A DNA stretch of 64,000 bases from Methylobacterium gnaphalii (GTDB lineage Bacteria; Pseudomonadota; Alphaproteobacteria; Rhizobiales; Beijerinckiaceae). Below, piece by piece: positions 35,084 through 44,327 of the stretch. The notes beneath the pieces were generated by a model. The model did not search any database, was not told the DNA's origin, and saw only the letters and a list, made by a program, of their open reading frames with translations. Each line of letters opens with the position of its first letter. The first letter of the stretch is position 1. Location: NCBI RefSeq assembly GCF_007992215.1, contig NZ_BJZV01000016.1, positions 52,227 to 116,226 of the forward strand. The letters run 5' to 3'. Position numbers and translations under genes: made by a program.

Positions 35084-35560
35084 ATGATTATTCTCGGTGT
35101 CGCTCTTCTTGCCGTGTGCACGCTGGTCGGCGTTTTCCTCGGTGATCTCCTCGGTGTTGCGCTCGGCGTGAAGGCCAATGTCGGCGGTGTCGGCATTGCC
35201 ATGATTCTGCTGATTGCGGCGCGCGTCTGGCTGAAGAGCCATGGCCGGCTCGGCAAGGGCGTCGTCTTCGGCGTCGAGTTTTGGGCGGGCCTCTACATCC
35301 CAATCGTCGTTGCGATGGCAGCCCAACAGAATGTCGTTGCCGCGGCGAGCGGTGGCCCAATCGTGCTCATTGCCGCCACAGGATCGCTGGTGCTGTGCTT
35401 CGGCGCCGTCGCGCTGCTTAGCCGGCTGAGCCCAGGCGACGCGACGAGCGAGGCCTTCATGCATGGCGGCTCTGTTGTCGGCGGAGGAGCCAGTGACGAG
35501 CCGCAGGCGCGGCCCGCGCCGCCCTTTGCGATCCCTGCCGCCTCTGCCGCGAAGGAGTGA
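35084..35560 (+). CDS. madL: Malonate transporter subunit MadL
   Basis: A 158-residue membrane protein: four hydrophobic helices starting IILGVALLAVCTLVGVFLGD, with GVKANVGGVGIAMILLIAA and WAGLYIPIVVAMAAQQNVVA typical of MadL. MadL and MadM together form a sodium:malonate symporter in Malonomonas rubra. The hydrophilic C-terminal 40 residues extend beyond the usual length. A GGGAGG box lies about 10 bases before the ATG. Confidence 0.92.
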   Translation: MIILGVALLAVCTLVGVFLGDLLGVALGVKANVGGVGIAMILLIAARVWLKSHGRLGKGVVFGVEFWAGLYIPIVVAMAAQQNVVAAASGGPIVLIAATGSLVLCFGAVALLSRLSPGDATSEAFMHGGSVVGGGASDEPQARPAPPFAIPAASAAKE

Positions 35561-35565
35561 GCGCC

Positions 35566-36333
35566 ATGCTGCACATGATCGAGCACGTCTTCCTCGAACA
35601 GAGCTTGGTGGCCGCGTTCGCCGTTGTCGGCGGGCTGATTCTCTTTTCGAACCTCATCGCGAGACACCTGACGGCCGGCCGGGTTCACGGCTCAGCCATC
35701 GCCATCGTGCTTGGGCTGGTGCTGGCCTACTTCGCGGGGCTCTATACGGGCGGCAAGAAAGGCGTCGCAGACGTGCCGGCCCTTGCCGGCATCGGCCTGA
35801 TGGGCGGAGCAATGCTGCGCGACTTCGCTATCGTTGCCACGGCCTTCGAGGTGGATGTGGTCGAGGCCCGACGCGCCGGACTGCTCGGCGTGATCGCCCT
35901 GGCCTTGGGAACGATCCTTCCCTTCATTGTCGGCACGCTGACCGCGGTCGCCTTCGGCTACCACGATGCTGTTTCGATTACGACAATCGGCGCCGGCGCC
36001 ATCACCTACATCGTCGGACCGGTGACCGGTGCCGCGATCGGCGCGGATTCGACCGTTATGGCGCTCTCCATTGCCACCGGCGTCACCAAGGCGGTGATGG
36101 TGATGGTCGGCACGCCGCTGGTTGCTCGTCTGATCGGCCTCAACAACCCGCGCTCGGCCATGGCCTATGGCGGTCTGATGGGAACGGTGAGCGGCGTCGC
36201 TGGCGGCCTCGCGGCCACGGACCCGCGCCTCGTGCCCTATGGCGCGCTCACGGCGACCTTCCACACGGGTATCGGCTGCCTGGTCGGGCCATCGATCCTC
36301 TTCCTGGCGGTGCGGGCGGTCGTTGGTGCTTGA
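35566..36333 (+). CDS. madM: Malonate transporter subunit MadM
   Basis: A 255-residue membrane protein with about eight helices: LVAAFAVVGGLILFSNLIAR, IAIVLGLVLAYFAGLYTGGK, GLMGGAMLRDFAIVATAFEV and VGPVTGAAIGADSTVMALSI. I chose ATG 35566, 8 bases after GAAGGAG (35551-35557); the GTG at 35557 would overlap the madL stop and disturb that box. It is transcribed with madL and diverges from mdcACDEGBH. Confidence 0.93.
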   Translation: MLHMIEHVFLEQSLVAAFAVVGGLILFSNLIARHLTAGRVHGSAIAIVLGLVLAYFAGLYTGGKKGVADVPALAGIGLMGGAMLRDFAIVATAFEVDVVEARRAGLLGVIALALGTILPFIVGTLTAVAFGYHDAVSITTIGAGAITYIVGPVTGAAIGADSTVMALSIATGVTKAVMVMVGTPLVARLIGLNNPRSAMAYGGLMGTVSGVAGGLAATDPRLVPYGALTATFHTGIGCLVGPSILFLAVRAVVGA

Positions 36334-36804
36334 GAGTCTGCGAACCGTTTCCGTGTATCCGTATCCGGTTCAAGGCATCGATGGATCCATTCGCCGCCCT
36401 CGCGATGCGCCGCGCGCTCGTGACCCAGCTCATGGAAGCAGCACAACTTCTCCGCGGCCATAGTGGTCGCCGTGCGCGGGACGAGCCGGGCGCAGTGGCT
36501 GATCGTGCTCCGCCTGAGCGAGAGGGAGGGGCGACCAGTTCCCGATCGACGATGCAGACTGGGCAACCCCGCCAGGAGCGGGTCCGCTCGTAGGATGCGG
36601 CCGAGTTTGGCTCAATAACAGCGTAGGGCACGAAGCGGCCGCTATGTTTGGCTGATAGCAGCAGATTTGTCGTGGCAGAGGTGAGGGAAGAGCAAACAAT
36701 CCTTGGATCTAGCCAGCAGGCAAACACGCCCAAGGAGACGTGAAAGCTGCTACTAGGACACCATCGCTCAAACGCCCCAGCTTTGAAGGTGAAGTGCGGT
36801 TCAG
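36334..36804. other. Non-coding interval after madLM
   Basis: About 470 bases. An unlinked-looking plus frame (36379-36593: MDPFAALAMRRALVTQLMEA...) lacks a ribosome-binding site and turns to low complexity, so I do not call it. The upstream part of the next gene's promoter should lie before 36805. Confidence 0.35.
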
Positions 36805-37173
36805 ATGGATGACGCCACCTGTCCAGAGGCTAAAACGACCCGCCATGGGCGCCATCTCTTGAGGGTTGGAAGCGCCGTCGGGCTCTCGCAGCACATCTTG
36901 CCGAGTGCCGCGACGATGATCGGAGTGTGCACCACCTTCATCGGGCTCGTGAAGATTGTAGAGGCCCGCACCGGTCCGAGCCACGTCGACGAGGGGGCCG
37001 CGTTGACCGCGCTCGTCTTCCTCGCGAGCGCAGGCTCGTCCTATCTCTCGATGCGTTGGCCTACCGAGGGCCGTCTCTCCACAAAACTCGAGGCGGCCGC
37101 GGATATCTGTTTCGTGCTCGGCTTGATCAGCTTGTCGGTGATCTCGGTTCTGTTCGCCTACGAGGTGCTGTGA
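36805..37173 (+). CDS. Small membrane protein of unknown function
   Basis: A 122-residue protein with three hydrophobic segments: LPSAATMIGVCTTFIGLVKI, EGAALTALVFLASAGSSYLS and ICFVLGLISLSVISVLFAYE. The N-terminal 30 residues are hydrophilic and basic. No family is recognised. It converges with ureJ. Confidence 0.7.
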   Translation: MDDATCPEAKTTRHGRHLLRVGSAVGLSQHILPSAATMIGVCTTFIGLVKIVEARTGPSHVDEGAALTALVFLASAGSSYLSMRWPTEGRLSTKLEAAADICFVLGLISLSVISVLFAYEVL

Positions 37174-37286
37174 AGGCGTGAAGTGGCCGCCCGGCTGCTC
37201 TCATGCCTCCGCTACAAGAAGGGCAACTACGGCGAGGCGGCTCACTACATCATCGAGACGGCTTTCGTCGAAAAGTCAGCGCGTAG

Positions 37287-37308
37287 CCTCCCTCCCCGTG
37301 CAGGGAGG
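37287..37308. terminator. Hairpin between convergent genes
   Basis: CCTCCCT (37287-37293) pairs with AGGGAGG (37302-37308) around an eight-base loop. It lies between the convergent membrane-protein gene (ends 37173) and ureJ (ends 37319), where a terminator for either strand is expected. No U run follows. Confidence 0.45.
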
Positions 37309-37318
37309 GACCGAGGCC

Positions 37319-37882
37319 TCAGGCCGATCGCGCCGCAGAGGCTTCGTCCGATGCGCGCCGTGCGACCGTGCCAGCCGCAAGGATCCCGATCGCGATACCG
37401 ATGGTGTGGAGGAATGCCGTCACAACGAGGAAGCCTAAGCCGTAGAGAGGCGCGGAGGCGCTCTCGGGCATCTCGGTGAAATGGGCATAGCCGTGGAAAA
37501 CCGCGAAGGCGCCGATCAGCCCAGCCAGCGCCGCCGTCGGCAGGCGACGGCTGACAAGCGCGAGCAGGCCGAACACAATCACTGAGGCAAGGATAGCGGG
37601 CTCGGCATAGGGCAACTTCAGGCCGGCGAGTCCGAAGCCGGCCCCGGCCACCATCAGCGTCAGGAAGGTCGCCGGCAGTGCCCAGACGGCGCGCCCACCA
37701 CGCAGCGCCCCGATCAGGCCGACGGCGACCATCGCGAGCACGTGGTCGGCTCCGGTGACGGGATGAAGCATGCCGGCCGCAAGACTCTGAGTGCCGCCAT
37801 GCCCCGGATGCGCCCACGCTCCGGTGGTCATGCCTGCGAGGAGAAGGCTGGCCACCGCTGACGATGCAAGAGAACGGAGCAT
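37319..37882 (-). CDS. HupE/UreJ family protein
   Basis: A 187-residue membrane protein with signal sequence (SSAVASLLLAGMTTGAWAHP) and six helices. The hallmark is H-P-G-H near the N-terminus (WAHPGHGGTQSLAAGMLHPV) followed by TGADHVLAMVAVG, and a second metal-site region FAVFHGYAHFTEMP. HupE/UreJ are nickel or cobalt transporters; adjacent to ureG at the end of the urease operon it probably supplies nickel. ATG at 37880-37882; separated from ureG by 65 bp. Confidence 0.9.
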   Translation of the reverse strand: MLRSLASSAVASLLLAGMTTGAWAHPGHGGTQSLAAGMLHPVTGADHVLAMVAVGLIGALRGGRAVWALPATFLTLMVAGAGFGLAGLKLPYAEPAILASVIVFGLLALVSRRLPTAALAGLIGAFAVFHGYAHFTEMPESASAPLYGLGFLVVTAFLHTIGIAIGILAAGTVARRASDEASAARSA

Positions 37883-37947
37883 GATAATTCCTGGCTGTGT
37901 GTTGGATTGATGCGAAGGCCCCAGCGAAGCGGGTGGCTGCGGGAGGG

Positions 37948-38562
37948 TCAAGCGAGGCCTCCGGCCGTCTTGATGAACTGGGCGACCGCGTCGGCTCCCC
38001 GGCCCTCGCGCAACGACGAGAACACGTAGGGGCGCGTCCCCCGCACGCGCTTGGTATCGGCCTCCATCACGCCGAGATCGGCGCCGACGAGGGGAGCGAG
38101 GTCGGTCTTGTTGACGATGAGCAGGTCCGAGCGAGTGATGCCTGGACCGCCTTTGCGCGGGATCTTCTCGCCGCCAGCAACGTCGATCACGTAGAGCGTT
38201 ATATCGGCGAGCTCCGGCGAGAAGGTCGCGGCGAGGTTGTCGCCGCCGGATTCAATTAGCACCACGTCGAGCCCCGGAAAGCGGCGACGCATCTCGGCCA
38301 CGGCCGCGAGGTTGATCGAGGCGTCCTCGCGGATCGCGGTGTGTGGGCAGCCACCTGTCTCGACGCCCATGATGCGCTCCTCGGGCAGCGCCCCGGCCAC
38401 GGTGAGGATGCGGGCATCCTCCTTCGTATAGATGTCGTTGGTGATCGCGCAGATGTCGTAGGCATCGCGCAGGCGTTTGCAGAGCTGCTCCATCAACGCG
38501 GTCTTGCCAGAGCCGACGGGGCCGCCGATGCCGACGCGGAGCGGGCCGTTCTGCGAGGTCAT
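37948..38562 (-). CDS. ureG: Urease accessory GTPase UreG
   Basis: A 204-residue SIMIBI GTPase that drives nickel insertion in urease. P-loop [20 protein letters not shown], metal motif [40 protein letters not shown] and NKTDLAP. I take the ATG at 38560-38562, where the conserved sequence begins; the open frame extends upstream into ureF without homology. Gap of 8 bp from ureF. Confidence 0.95.
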   Translation of the reverse strand: MTSQNGPLRVGIGGPVGSGKTALMEQLCKRLRDAYDICAITNDIYTKEDARILTVAGALPEERIMGVETGGCPHTAIREDASINLAAVAEMRRRFPGLDVVLIESGGDNLAATFSPELADITLYVIDVAGGEKIPRKGGPGITRSDLLIVNKTDLAPLVGADLGVMEADTKRVRGTRPYVFSSLREGRGADAVAQFIKTAGGLA

Positions 38563-38570
38563 GTGGTTCC

Positions 38571-39239
38571 TCAGGAGCGGAAGATGCGAGAATACTGGGT
38601 CTCGTGCCGGAAGGAGCCGAGATCGACCCGCAGCGTCGCGGAGCCGAGACTGTCCAGGCCGAGATCCTCGACCTCGCCGGCCAGGGCCGCGACGCGGGGA
38701 ACAAGTGCCGCGACGATCCGGGTACCGGCGCTCTGGCCGATCGGTGCCGAGCGCAAAGCTGCCGAGACGAGGTTCTGCACGAAGGCGAGCCCGTAGGCGG
38801 CAAGCATGTCGAGGCGCGTCATGCCGTGCGCCGCCGCCGCTGCCCCAACGGCTACGGGAAATGCGACCGCTGCCGGCAACGCCGCTCCAACCGCCGTCAT
38901 CTCCTCGCAAGGCCATGCGGCCAGCGTGGCGTCGAGAAAGCTGCGGCCCTGCTGGCTCGTCTCCAGATGCAGCTCCCGAGAGGGTGCCAATGCGAGCGCC
39001 AGTTCGTTGACGGCGGCGAGCGCAGCCGGGTCGGCGGCCGCGCTGTGCGCATTGCCGGCCAGGATCATGTCGTTGCGGCCGGCGCCGAGCTCCAGCACGT
39101 CGACGAGCCATATCCGGAGACTCGCTTCGTCATGGATGGCGCCGATCTCCACCGCCCATTCCAGCCCGTGCGAATAGGCGAAGCCGCCGACTGGATAAGT
39201 CGGAGACAGCCACGCCATCAGCTGCAGGGTGTCAATCAT
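38571..39239 (-). CDS. ureF: Urease accessory protein UreF
   Basis: A 222-residue all-helical Ure[56 protein letters not shown] and [20 protein letters not shown]. It gates UreG activity in the UreDFG complex. ATG at 39237-39239 overlaps the end of ureE by 8 bp; the open frame's upstream part is an out-of-phase reading of the His-rich end of ureE and is excluded. Confidence 0.94.
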   Translation of the reverse strand: MIDTLQLMAWLSPTYPVGGFAYSHGLEWAVEIGAIHDEASLRIWLVDVLELGAGRNDMILAGNAHSAAADPAALAAVNELALALAPSRELHLETSQQGRSFLDATLAAWPCEEMTAVGAALPAAVAFPVAVGAAAAAHGMTRLDMLAAYGLAFVQNLVSAALRSAPIGQSAGTRIVAALVPRVAALAGEVEDLGLDSLGSATLRVDLGSFRHETQYSRIFRS

Positions 39240-39732
39240 GGGCGTGATCGTGGTGCGCGTGCCCGCGCGAATGCCCGCGGCTATGCCCATGCGAATGTCC
39301 GCCGGCATAGGCGCCGCCCTCCGGCCGGAACGGCCGCTCGACGGGCTCGGCCGTGCCGCCGAGGCCGCGCACCATCTCGGCCAACACGTGGTCATGTGCG
39401 ATGTAGACCGCATCGGCCGCGATCTCGGCGGGGATGTGCCGGTTGCCGATATGCCAGATCAACCGCTTGAGGGCGTGGTCCGAGGCGGCGCGGATTTCGA
39501 GCAATCGCTCCGGCGCGGCCTCGACCCAGACCAGTCGTCCGTCGTCGAGCACCAGCGCATCGCCGTCGTCGAGCACCGTTGCCTCGTGCAGGTCGAGCAG
39601 GAAGGCGAGACCCCCGACGCCCTGCATCGCCATGCGGCGGCGGTGGCGATCGCCATGGTCCAGCACGATCCGGTCGACGATCTCACCGCTCTCGAGCTGG
39701 TCTCGGCGGATGACATGAGTGGCGCGCATCAT
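39232..39732 (-). CDS. ureE: Urease nickel metallochaperone UreE (His-rich tail)
   Basis: A 166-residue UreE. N-terminal domain: [20 protein letters not shown], with nickel-binding His in [14 protein letters not shown]. The last 25 residues are a nickel-storing tail ([20 protein letters not shown] and following) with ten or so His. The two initial ATGs overlap the ureC stop (TGATGATG). UreE hands nickel to UreG. Confidence 0.95.
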   Translation of the reverse strand: MMRATHVIRRDQLESGEIVDRIVLDHGDRHRRRMAMQGVGGLAFLLDLHEATVLDDGDALVLDDGRLVWVEAAPERLLEIRAASDHALKRLIWHIGNRHIPAEIAADAVYIAHDHVLAEMVRGLGGTAEPVERPFRPEGGAYAGGHSHGHSRGHSRGHAHHDHAHD

Positions 39733-41459
39733 CAGAACAGGAAGTAGCGCTGGGCCATGGGCAGGACCTCGGCCGGCTCGCAGACAAGCAATTCGCCGTC
39801 GGCACGCACGTCGTAGGTCTCGGGGTCGACCTCGATGACCGGTGTCGCGTCGTTGAGGATCATGCTCTTCTTCGAGATGCCACCGCGCACGTTCTCAACC
39901 GCCACGAGTTCCTTCTGAACGCCGAGCCGCTCGCGCAGGCCGCTCTCCACCGCTGTCCTGGAGACGAAGGTCAGCGCCGTGGCAAAGGGGGACCGGCCGA
40001 AGGCACCGAACATCGGCCGGTAATGCACCGGCTGCGGCGTCGGGATCGAGGCATTGGGGTCGCCCATCGGCGCGGTGGCGATCATGCCGCCCTTCAGTAC
40101 CAGATCTGGCTTCACGCCGAAGAAGGCCGGCGACCACAACACGAGATCGGCGAGTTTCCCCGGCTCCACCGAGCCGATATGGCGCGAGACGCCATGCGCG
40201 ATGGCCGGGTTGATCGTGTATTTCGCCACATAGCGGCGAGCGCGCAGGTTGTCGTTGCCGGAGGCGTCCCCCGGCAGGCTGCCGCGCTGGCGCTTCATCT
40301 TATCAGCGGTCTGCCAAGTGCGGATGACGACCTCGCCGACCCGGCCCATGGCCTGGCTGTCGGACGACATCATCGAGAGCGCGCCGATGTCGTGCAGGAT
40401 GTCCTCGGCCGCGATGGTCTCCTTGCGGATGCGGCTTTCGGCGAAGGCGAGGTCTTCGGGAATCGACGGGTCGAGGTGATGGCACACCATCAGCATGTCG
40501 AGATGCTCGTCGATGGTGTTCTTCGTGAACGGTCGTGTCGGGTTCGTCGACGACGGGAGCACGTTGGCGAGCCCAGCGACCTTGATGATGTCCGGCGCGT
40601 GGCCGCCGCCCGCCCCCTCCGTGTGGAAGGCGTGGATGGTGCGGCCCTTGAAGGCCGCGATGGTATCCTCGACGAAGCCCGACTCGTTGAGGGTGTCGGT
40701 ATGAATCATCACCTGGATGTCGTGGGCATCGGCCACCGACAGGCAGGTGTCGATCGCGGCCGGCGTCGTGCCCCAGTCCTCGTGGAGCTTCAGCGCGCAG
40801 ACGCCGGCCCGGATCATCTCTTCGAGCGATCCGGGCAGTGAGGCGTTGCCCTTGCCGGCGAAGGCGAGGTTCATCGGGAAGGAATCCGCCGCCTCGATCA
40901 TCCGGGCGATGTGCCAGGGGCCCGGCGTGCAGGTGGTGGCGAAGGTGCCATGCGCCGGCCCGGTGCCGCCGCCGAGCATCGTGGTGATGCCCGAGCACAA
41001 AGCCTCCTCGATCTGCTGCGGGCAGATGAAGTGGATGTGGCTGTCGAAGCCGCCGGCTGTGAGGATCTTGCCCTCGCCCGCGATCACCTCGGTGCCGGGA
41101 CCGACGACGATGTCGACACCGGACTGCACGTCCGGGTTGCCGGCCTTGCCGAGCCGGGCGATGCGGCCCTTCACGATGCCGACATCGCACTTCACCACGC
41201 CCCAGTGGTCGAGGACCACGGCGTTGGTGATGACGGTGTCGACGGCGCCGTCCTTGTTGGTGGCCTGGGACTGGCCCATGCCGTCGCGGATGACCTTGCC
41301 GCCTCCGAACTTCACCTCCTCGCCATAGGTGGTGAGATCGCGCTCCACCTCGATTTCGAGACTGGTATCGGCGAGCCGGATGCGGTCGCCCGTGGTCGGG
41401 CCGAACATGTCGGCATAAGCGGCACGCGGCAGCGAGGCGGGCTTCGGGGAGTTTGCCAT
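39732..41459 (-). CDS. ureC: Urease alpha subunit (catalytic)
   Basis: A 575-residue urease alpha subunit, usual length about 570. The dinuclear nickel site is complete: His-x-His in [10 protein letters not shown], carbamylated Lys in [13 protein letters not shown], His in [12 protein letters not shown], His in [17 protein letters not shown], active-site flap [12 protein letters not shown] and Asp in SSDSQAMGR. Urea to ammonia and carbamate in the cytoplasm. It sits 2 bp downstream of the fused ureAB gene. Confidence 0.97.
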   Translation of the reverse strand: MANSPKPASLPRAAYADMFGPTTGDRIRLADTSLEIEVERDLTTYGEEVKFGGGKVIRDGMGQSQATNKDGAVDTVITNAVVLDHWGVVKCDVGIVKGRIARLGKAGNPDVQSGVDIVVGPGTEVIAGEGKILTAGGFDSHIHFICPQQIEEALCSGITTMLGGGTGPAHGTFATTCTPGPWHIARMIEAADSFPMNLAFAGKGNASLPGSLEEMIRAGVCALKLHEDWGTTPAAIDTCLSVADAHDIQVMIHTDTLNESGFVEDTIAAFKGRTIHAFHTEGAGGGHAPDIIKVAGLANVLPSSTNPTRPFTKNTIDEHLDMLMVCHHLDPSIPEDLAFAESRIRKETIAAEDILHDIGALSMMSSDSQAMGRVGEVVIRTWQTADKMKRQRGSLPGDASGNDNLRARRYVAKYTINPAIAHGVSRHIGSVEPGKLADLVLWSPAFFGVKPDLVLKGGMIATAPMGDPNASIPTPQPVHYRPMFGAFGRSPFATALTFVSRTAVESGLRERLGVQKELVAVENVRGGISKKSMILNDATPVIEVDPETYDVRADGELLVCEPAEVLPMAQRYFLF

Positions 41460-41461
41460 CG

Positions 41462-42082
41462 TCAGAGGCCGCCCATTACCGCGCCACGGAATCCGTAGAC
41501 CGCGCGGGCGCCCGAGAGCGGTACCAGCACCACCTCCCGCGTCGAGCCGGGCTCGAAGCGCACCGCTGTGCCCGGGGCGATGTCGAGGCGCTTGCCGCGA
41601 GCCTGCTCACGGTCGAAGACGAGGCCCGAATTGACCTCGTAGAAATGGTAGTGTGAGCCGACCTGGATCGGGCGGTCACCGCTATTGGCGACCTCGATCA
41701 CGGTGCGTTCGGCGCCCACGTTGAAGACGATCTCGCCAGGCTTCGTCGTGACGGTGCCGGGTACGTCGTCCGAGGCAGCGCCGCGGATTGGGTGGTGCAC
41801 CGTGACGAGCTTGGTGCCGTCGGGAAACGTCGCCTCGACCTGGATGTCGTGGATCATCTCGGGGATGCCCGGCATTACCTGCTCTGCCGTGAGCACGGTG
41901 GCGCCGGCTTGCATCAACTCGGCCACCGAGCGCCCATCCCGCGCGCCCTCGACGACGAAATCGGTGATCAGCGCCACCGCCTCGGGATGGTTGAGCTTCA
42001 CGCCGCGCGCTAGACGATTGCGCGCTACCTGCGCGGCCATGGCGATCAGCAGCTTGTCCTTTTCGCGGGGGGTCAGAAGCAC
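41462..42082 (-). CDS. ureAB: Urease gamma-beta fused subunit
   Basis: A 206-residue fusion. Residues 1-100 are UreA ([60 protein letters not shown]) and about 105-206 are UreB ([40 protein letters not shown]). The fusion order gamma-beta is as in Helicobacter UreA and Methylobacterium. I prefer the GTG at 42080-42082, where UreA homology begins (VLLTPREK) and an AGGA lies upstream; ATGs at 42127 or 42133 add 15 to 17 residues without a clear ribosome-binding site. Confidence 0.93.
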   Translation of the reverse strand: MLLTPREKDKLLIAMAAQVARNRLARGVKLNHPEAVALITDFVVEGARDGRSVAELMQAGATVLTAEQVMPGIPEMIHDIQVEATFPDGTKLVTVHHPIRGAASDDVPGTVTTKPGEIVFNVGAERTVIEVANSGDRPIQVGSHYHFYEVNSGLVFDREQARGKRLDIAPGTAVRFEPGSTREVVLVPLSGARAVYGFRGAVMGGL

Positions 42083-42154
42083 AAGGGCGGTCCTGTTCTG
42101 GATCAGATCCTCACGAGCAAGAATCATGCGCACTAAAAGATCAACCGTGAGGGG

Positions 42155-42976
42155 TTAGGTCTGCCAAACTCGTGGCATCGGCGTTCCACGATAGGCGGCG
42201 AGGAAGCGGGCCACATGCACGCGCAACGACCCGATCGCTGGGCCGAGCAGGCGGATGGCGAGATGCCCGTTCCAGGCGCTCGCGCCGGCTTCGATTTCTT
42301 GGCCCGCCTCGCCGATCAGGGCGCGGGCCTCGTCGAGCCTGGATTCGGCGCCCGGCGAGAGGTCGATGATGGTGCCGAGCGCCCGCGCGCCACCGCAGAT
42401 CGCGGAACGGGCCAGCATGGCTTCGATTGGGCCGTCGAAGCGAAGTGTGTCCGCATAGGTCAAATGGCCATCGCGGCGGATGCGCCAGACATCCTCGAAC
42501 ATTGCGTCGTTGAGCCTTTCGCCATGCGCGGTGCGCCCGAAAGCCACAAGTTCCACGACCAGCAGGCCAGCATCGCCGGCGAGGTCGGCCTCGAAACGGC
42601 GGCGCAGGCGCGAGCGGTCGAACAGGATGGTTTCTTGTGGGAGCCAGGCGAGGGTCGCACCGGCCGCTACGGTGGCTCTATTGACGATCGTGCTGGTCGG
42701 CCCGTCGGATTTGTAAATTTTTTCTGCCGCCGTGGTGGTCAGGACGAAGGCCGTCCCTGGGTGGAGATCGAGCACGGTCTCGAAATGATCGCCGCAGGCC
42801 ACGCCGCCGGCCGTATTCACCTGAATGCCTTCGAGCGTGCCGTCCCCGACATTGGGGAAACGCAATCGCAAGGGGCCTGCTTCCGAGAGATCCCGGACGC
42901 GGCTGCGCCCCCCGAAATCGCCGATGGTCAGGCTGACGTTTCCCTGCGAACGCTGGCGGACGGGAGGAGCCGCCAA
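42155..42976 (-). CDS. ureD: Urease accessory protein UreD/UreH
   Basis: A 273-residue UreD, scaffold for UreF-UreG on apo-urease. Features: QGNVSLTIGDFGGRSRVRDL, LEGIQVNTAGGVACGDHFET, TTTAAEKIYKSDGPTSTIVN and LAWLPQETILFDRSRLRRRF, ending RGTPMPRVWQ. The only in-frame start is TTG at 42974-42976. First gene of the operon ureD-AB-C-E-F-G, 35 bp downstream of the arginase remnant. Confidence 0.92.
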   Translation of the reverse strand: MAAPPVRQRSQGNVSLTIGDFGGRSRVRDLSEAGPLRLRFPNVGDGTLEGIQVNTAGGVACGDHFETVLDLHPGTAFVLTTTAAEKIYKSDGPTSTIVNRATVAAGATLAWLPQETILFDRSRLRRRFEADLAGDAGLLVVELVAFGRTAHGERLNDAMFEDVWRIRRDGHLTYADTLRFDGPIEAMLARSAICGGARALGTIIDLSPGAESRLDEARALIGEAGQEIEAGASAWNGHLAIRLLGPAIGSLRVHVARFLAAYRGTPMPRVWQT

Positions 42977-43010
42977 GGGGGCGGCAAGTGGAGCGTGAAT
43001 GGAGCTGTCC

Positions 43011-43349
43011 TCAGTTCAGGCGGTCGGAATGCGGCACGGCGTCGATGATCGGTCGATCCAGGATGCGGCGCCCGAGCAGACTTGCCACCAACTCGACCCG
43101 CACGCGAGCGCTGCGGCCACGCTCGCCGAGAAACAGATTGAGTTCGACGACGTCAAGCGAACCGACCAGCCTGGAATCGTGCAACCTCTCCATGATGAGA
43201 TGCGCCTCGCGGAAGGTATCGCCGCCAGGCACCGCGGTGCCGACGGCCGGGGCAGTGCCAGGATCGAGGACGTCGATGTCGAAGCTCGCGTGAAGATGGC
43301 CGCCCTCGGCCCCAACGCGGGCGCGCACCTCGCGCAGGGGTGCAACCAC
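43011..43349 (-). pseudogene. Arginase, 5'-truncated
   Basis: The 112 codons match the C-terminal third of arginase: HLHASFDIDVLDPGTAPAVG (Mn-binding D-x-D of the second metal site), TAVPGGDTFREAHLIMERLH and VELNLFLGERGRSARVRVEL, then GRRILDR. The family is about 300 residues, so two thirds are missing. Upstream DNA (43350-43500) gives no arginase sequence in any frame. It points at ureD 35 bp away, so arginine to urea feeding the urease is a plausible past role. Confidence 0.75.
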
Positions 43350-43502
43350 ATTGAACTCGTCGAGCGACTGCGCAATCGTTGGCGCCGACGAACAGGGTTT
43401 CGAGCTAACGGGAATCGGCGAGGCGAAAGCGTTATCGATCTAAACGTTGCTCGAAGCCGCCAACAAGCAGGGGGGCCGGCGGGCCGCACGCGCATCGTAA
43501 TC

Positions 43503-43652
43503 GTGCGAGCGTATGACGAGACAGGACAGGCTATTTACGGCGAGGAGGTTGTTCTCCACGGCCCTGCCGTCTCCCCCGAAACGCGGCATCTCTGGCGAGC
43601 CATGGCAGCGATGAACACCTTAGATCGCGCCTTGGCCCGTAAGGCTGAATAG
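43503..43652 (+). CDS. Possible small protein (49 residues)
   Basis: A frame reading RAYDETGQAIYGEEVVLHGP, then TRHLWRAMAAMNTLDRALAR, ending KAE. It has an unusually protein-like strand-helix pattern compared with its arginine-rich upstream continuation. GTG 43503 lacks a good ribosome-binding site and no homologue is recognised. It may be the tail of a larger lost gene. Confidence 0.3.
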   Translation: MRAYDETGQAIYGEEVVLHGPAVSPETRHLWRAMAAMNTLDRALARKAE

Positions 43653-43674
43653 AGCGACTCCGGCCGCGGTTGTG

Positions 43675-44049
43675 TCAGTTTGCCGGCTTGGTCCGTGCCG
43701 TGAGCTTGTTTCCATCTGGATCGCGAAGGTAAGCGACAAAAGACCCGTTCGGGCGCTCTGCGGGCGGGCTCTCGATCGCGGTGCCGCCGTGCGTGGTTCC
43801 AGCCTCGTGCCAAGCGAGAACATGATCAGGGCTGGCAGCGCCGATCCCGATCGTTCCACCGTTAGCCGCGGTTGCTGGCTCGCCGTTGATCGGCTTCGTG
43901 ATCATCAGCCGACCGCCGTCGTGGTCGTAGATCAGCCTGCCTCTCGCATCCATTTTGCCGGGCGTGCCGCCCAACGCAGCAAAGGTGGCGTCATAGAAGC
44001 GTTTGGCCTGCTCCAGATCGTTGCTGCCGATCATAACGTGGGTGAACAT
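43675..44049 (-). CDS. VOC (glyoxalase-like) family protein
   Basis: A 124-residue two-module protein of the vicinal oxygen chelate superfamily: MFTHVMIGSNDLEQAKRFYD start, GGRLMITKPINGEPATAANG, and the second-half SFVAYLRDPDGNKLTA, the family's FxxDPDGN motif. The metal site is only partly visible. Substrate unknown (glyoxalase, bleomycin-type resistance or dioxygenase relatives). Confidence 0.88.
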   Translation of the reverse strand: MFTHVMIGSNDLEQAKRFYDATFAALGGTPGKMDARGRLIYDHDGGRLMITKPINGEPATAANGGTIGIGAASPDHVLAWHEAGTTHGGTAIESPPAERPNGSFVAYLRDPDGNKLTARTKPAN

Positions 44050-44114
44050 GCTTGATCTCCGGAAAGGGCCAACACCGTTAGCTAAGTCGAGGCCCCTACG
44101 GGTAGGCGACCGTC

Positions 44115-44327
44115 TCAGGTCCCTTCCATCGTGAACCCGACCTTGAGCGTCACCTGGTAGTGGTGAACCTTCCCATCCTCAATGTGGCCGCGCGTTTCGA
44201 GAACCTCAAACCATCGTAGGTTCCGGATCGTTTGGCCGGCGCGGCTTACCGCTCCCTGGATGGCATCCTCGATCGAGTTTGGAGACGACCCGACGAGTTC
44301 GACGACCTTGTAGACGTGCTCTGACAT
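44115..44327 (-). CDS. Dodecin
   Basis: A 70-residue dodecin, a flavin (or CoA)-binding dodecameric storage protein. Sequence [20 protein letters not shown] then ISRAGQT-like [20 protein letters not shown] and [13 protein letters not shown] is typical, including the flavin-stacking Trp (LRWFEV). ATG at 44325-44327 follows GGAGAG at 44330-44338 on the minus strand; the ATG four codons upstream would place that box inside the gene. Confidence 0.95.
   Translation of the reverse strand: MSEHVYKVVELVGSSPNSIEDAIQGAVSRAGQTIRNLRWFEVLETRGHIEDGKVHHYQVTLKVGFTMEGT

Noticed and set aside
36379..36593. Plus frame MDPFAALAMRRALVTQLMEA
   Set aside because: Begins plausibly, then turns into Arg/Gly-rich text; no ribosome-binding site.
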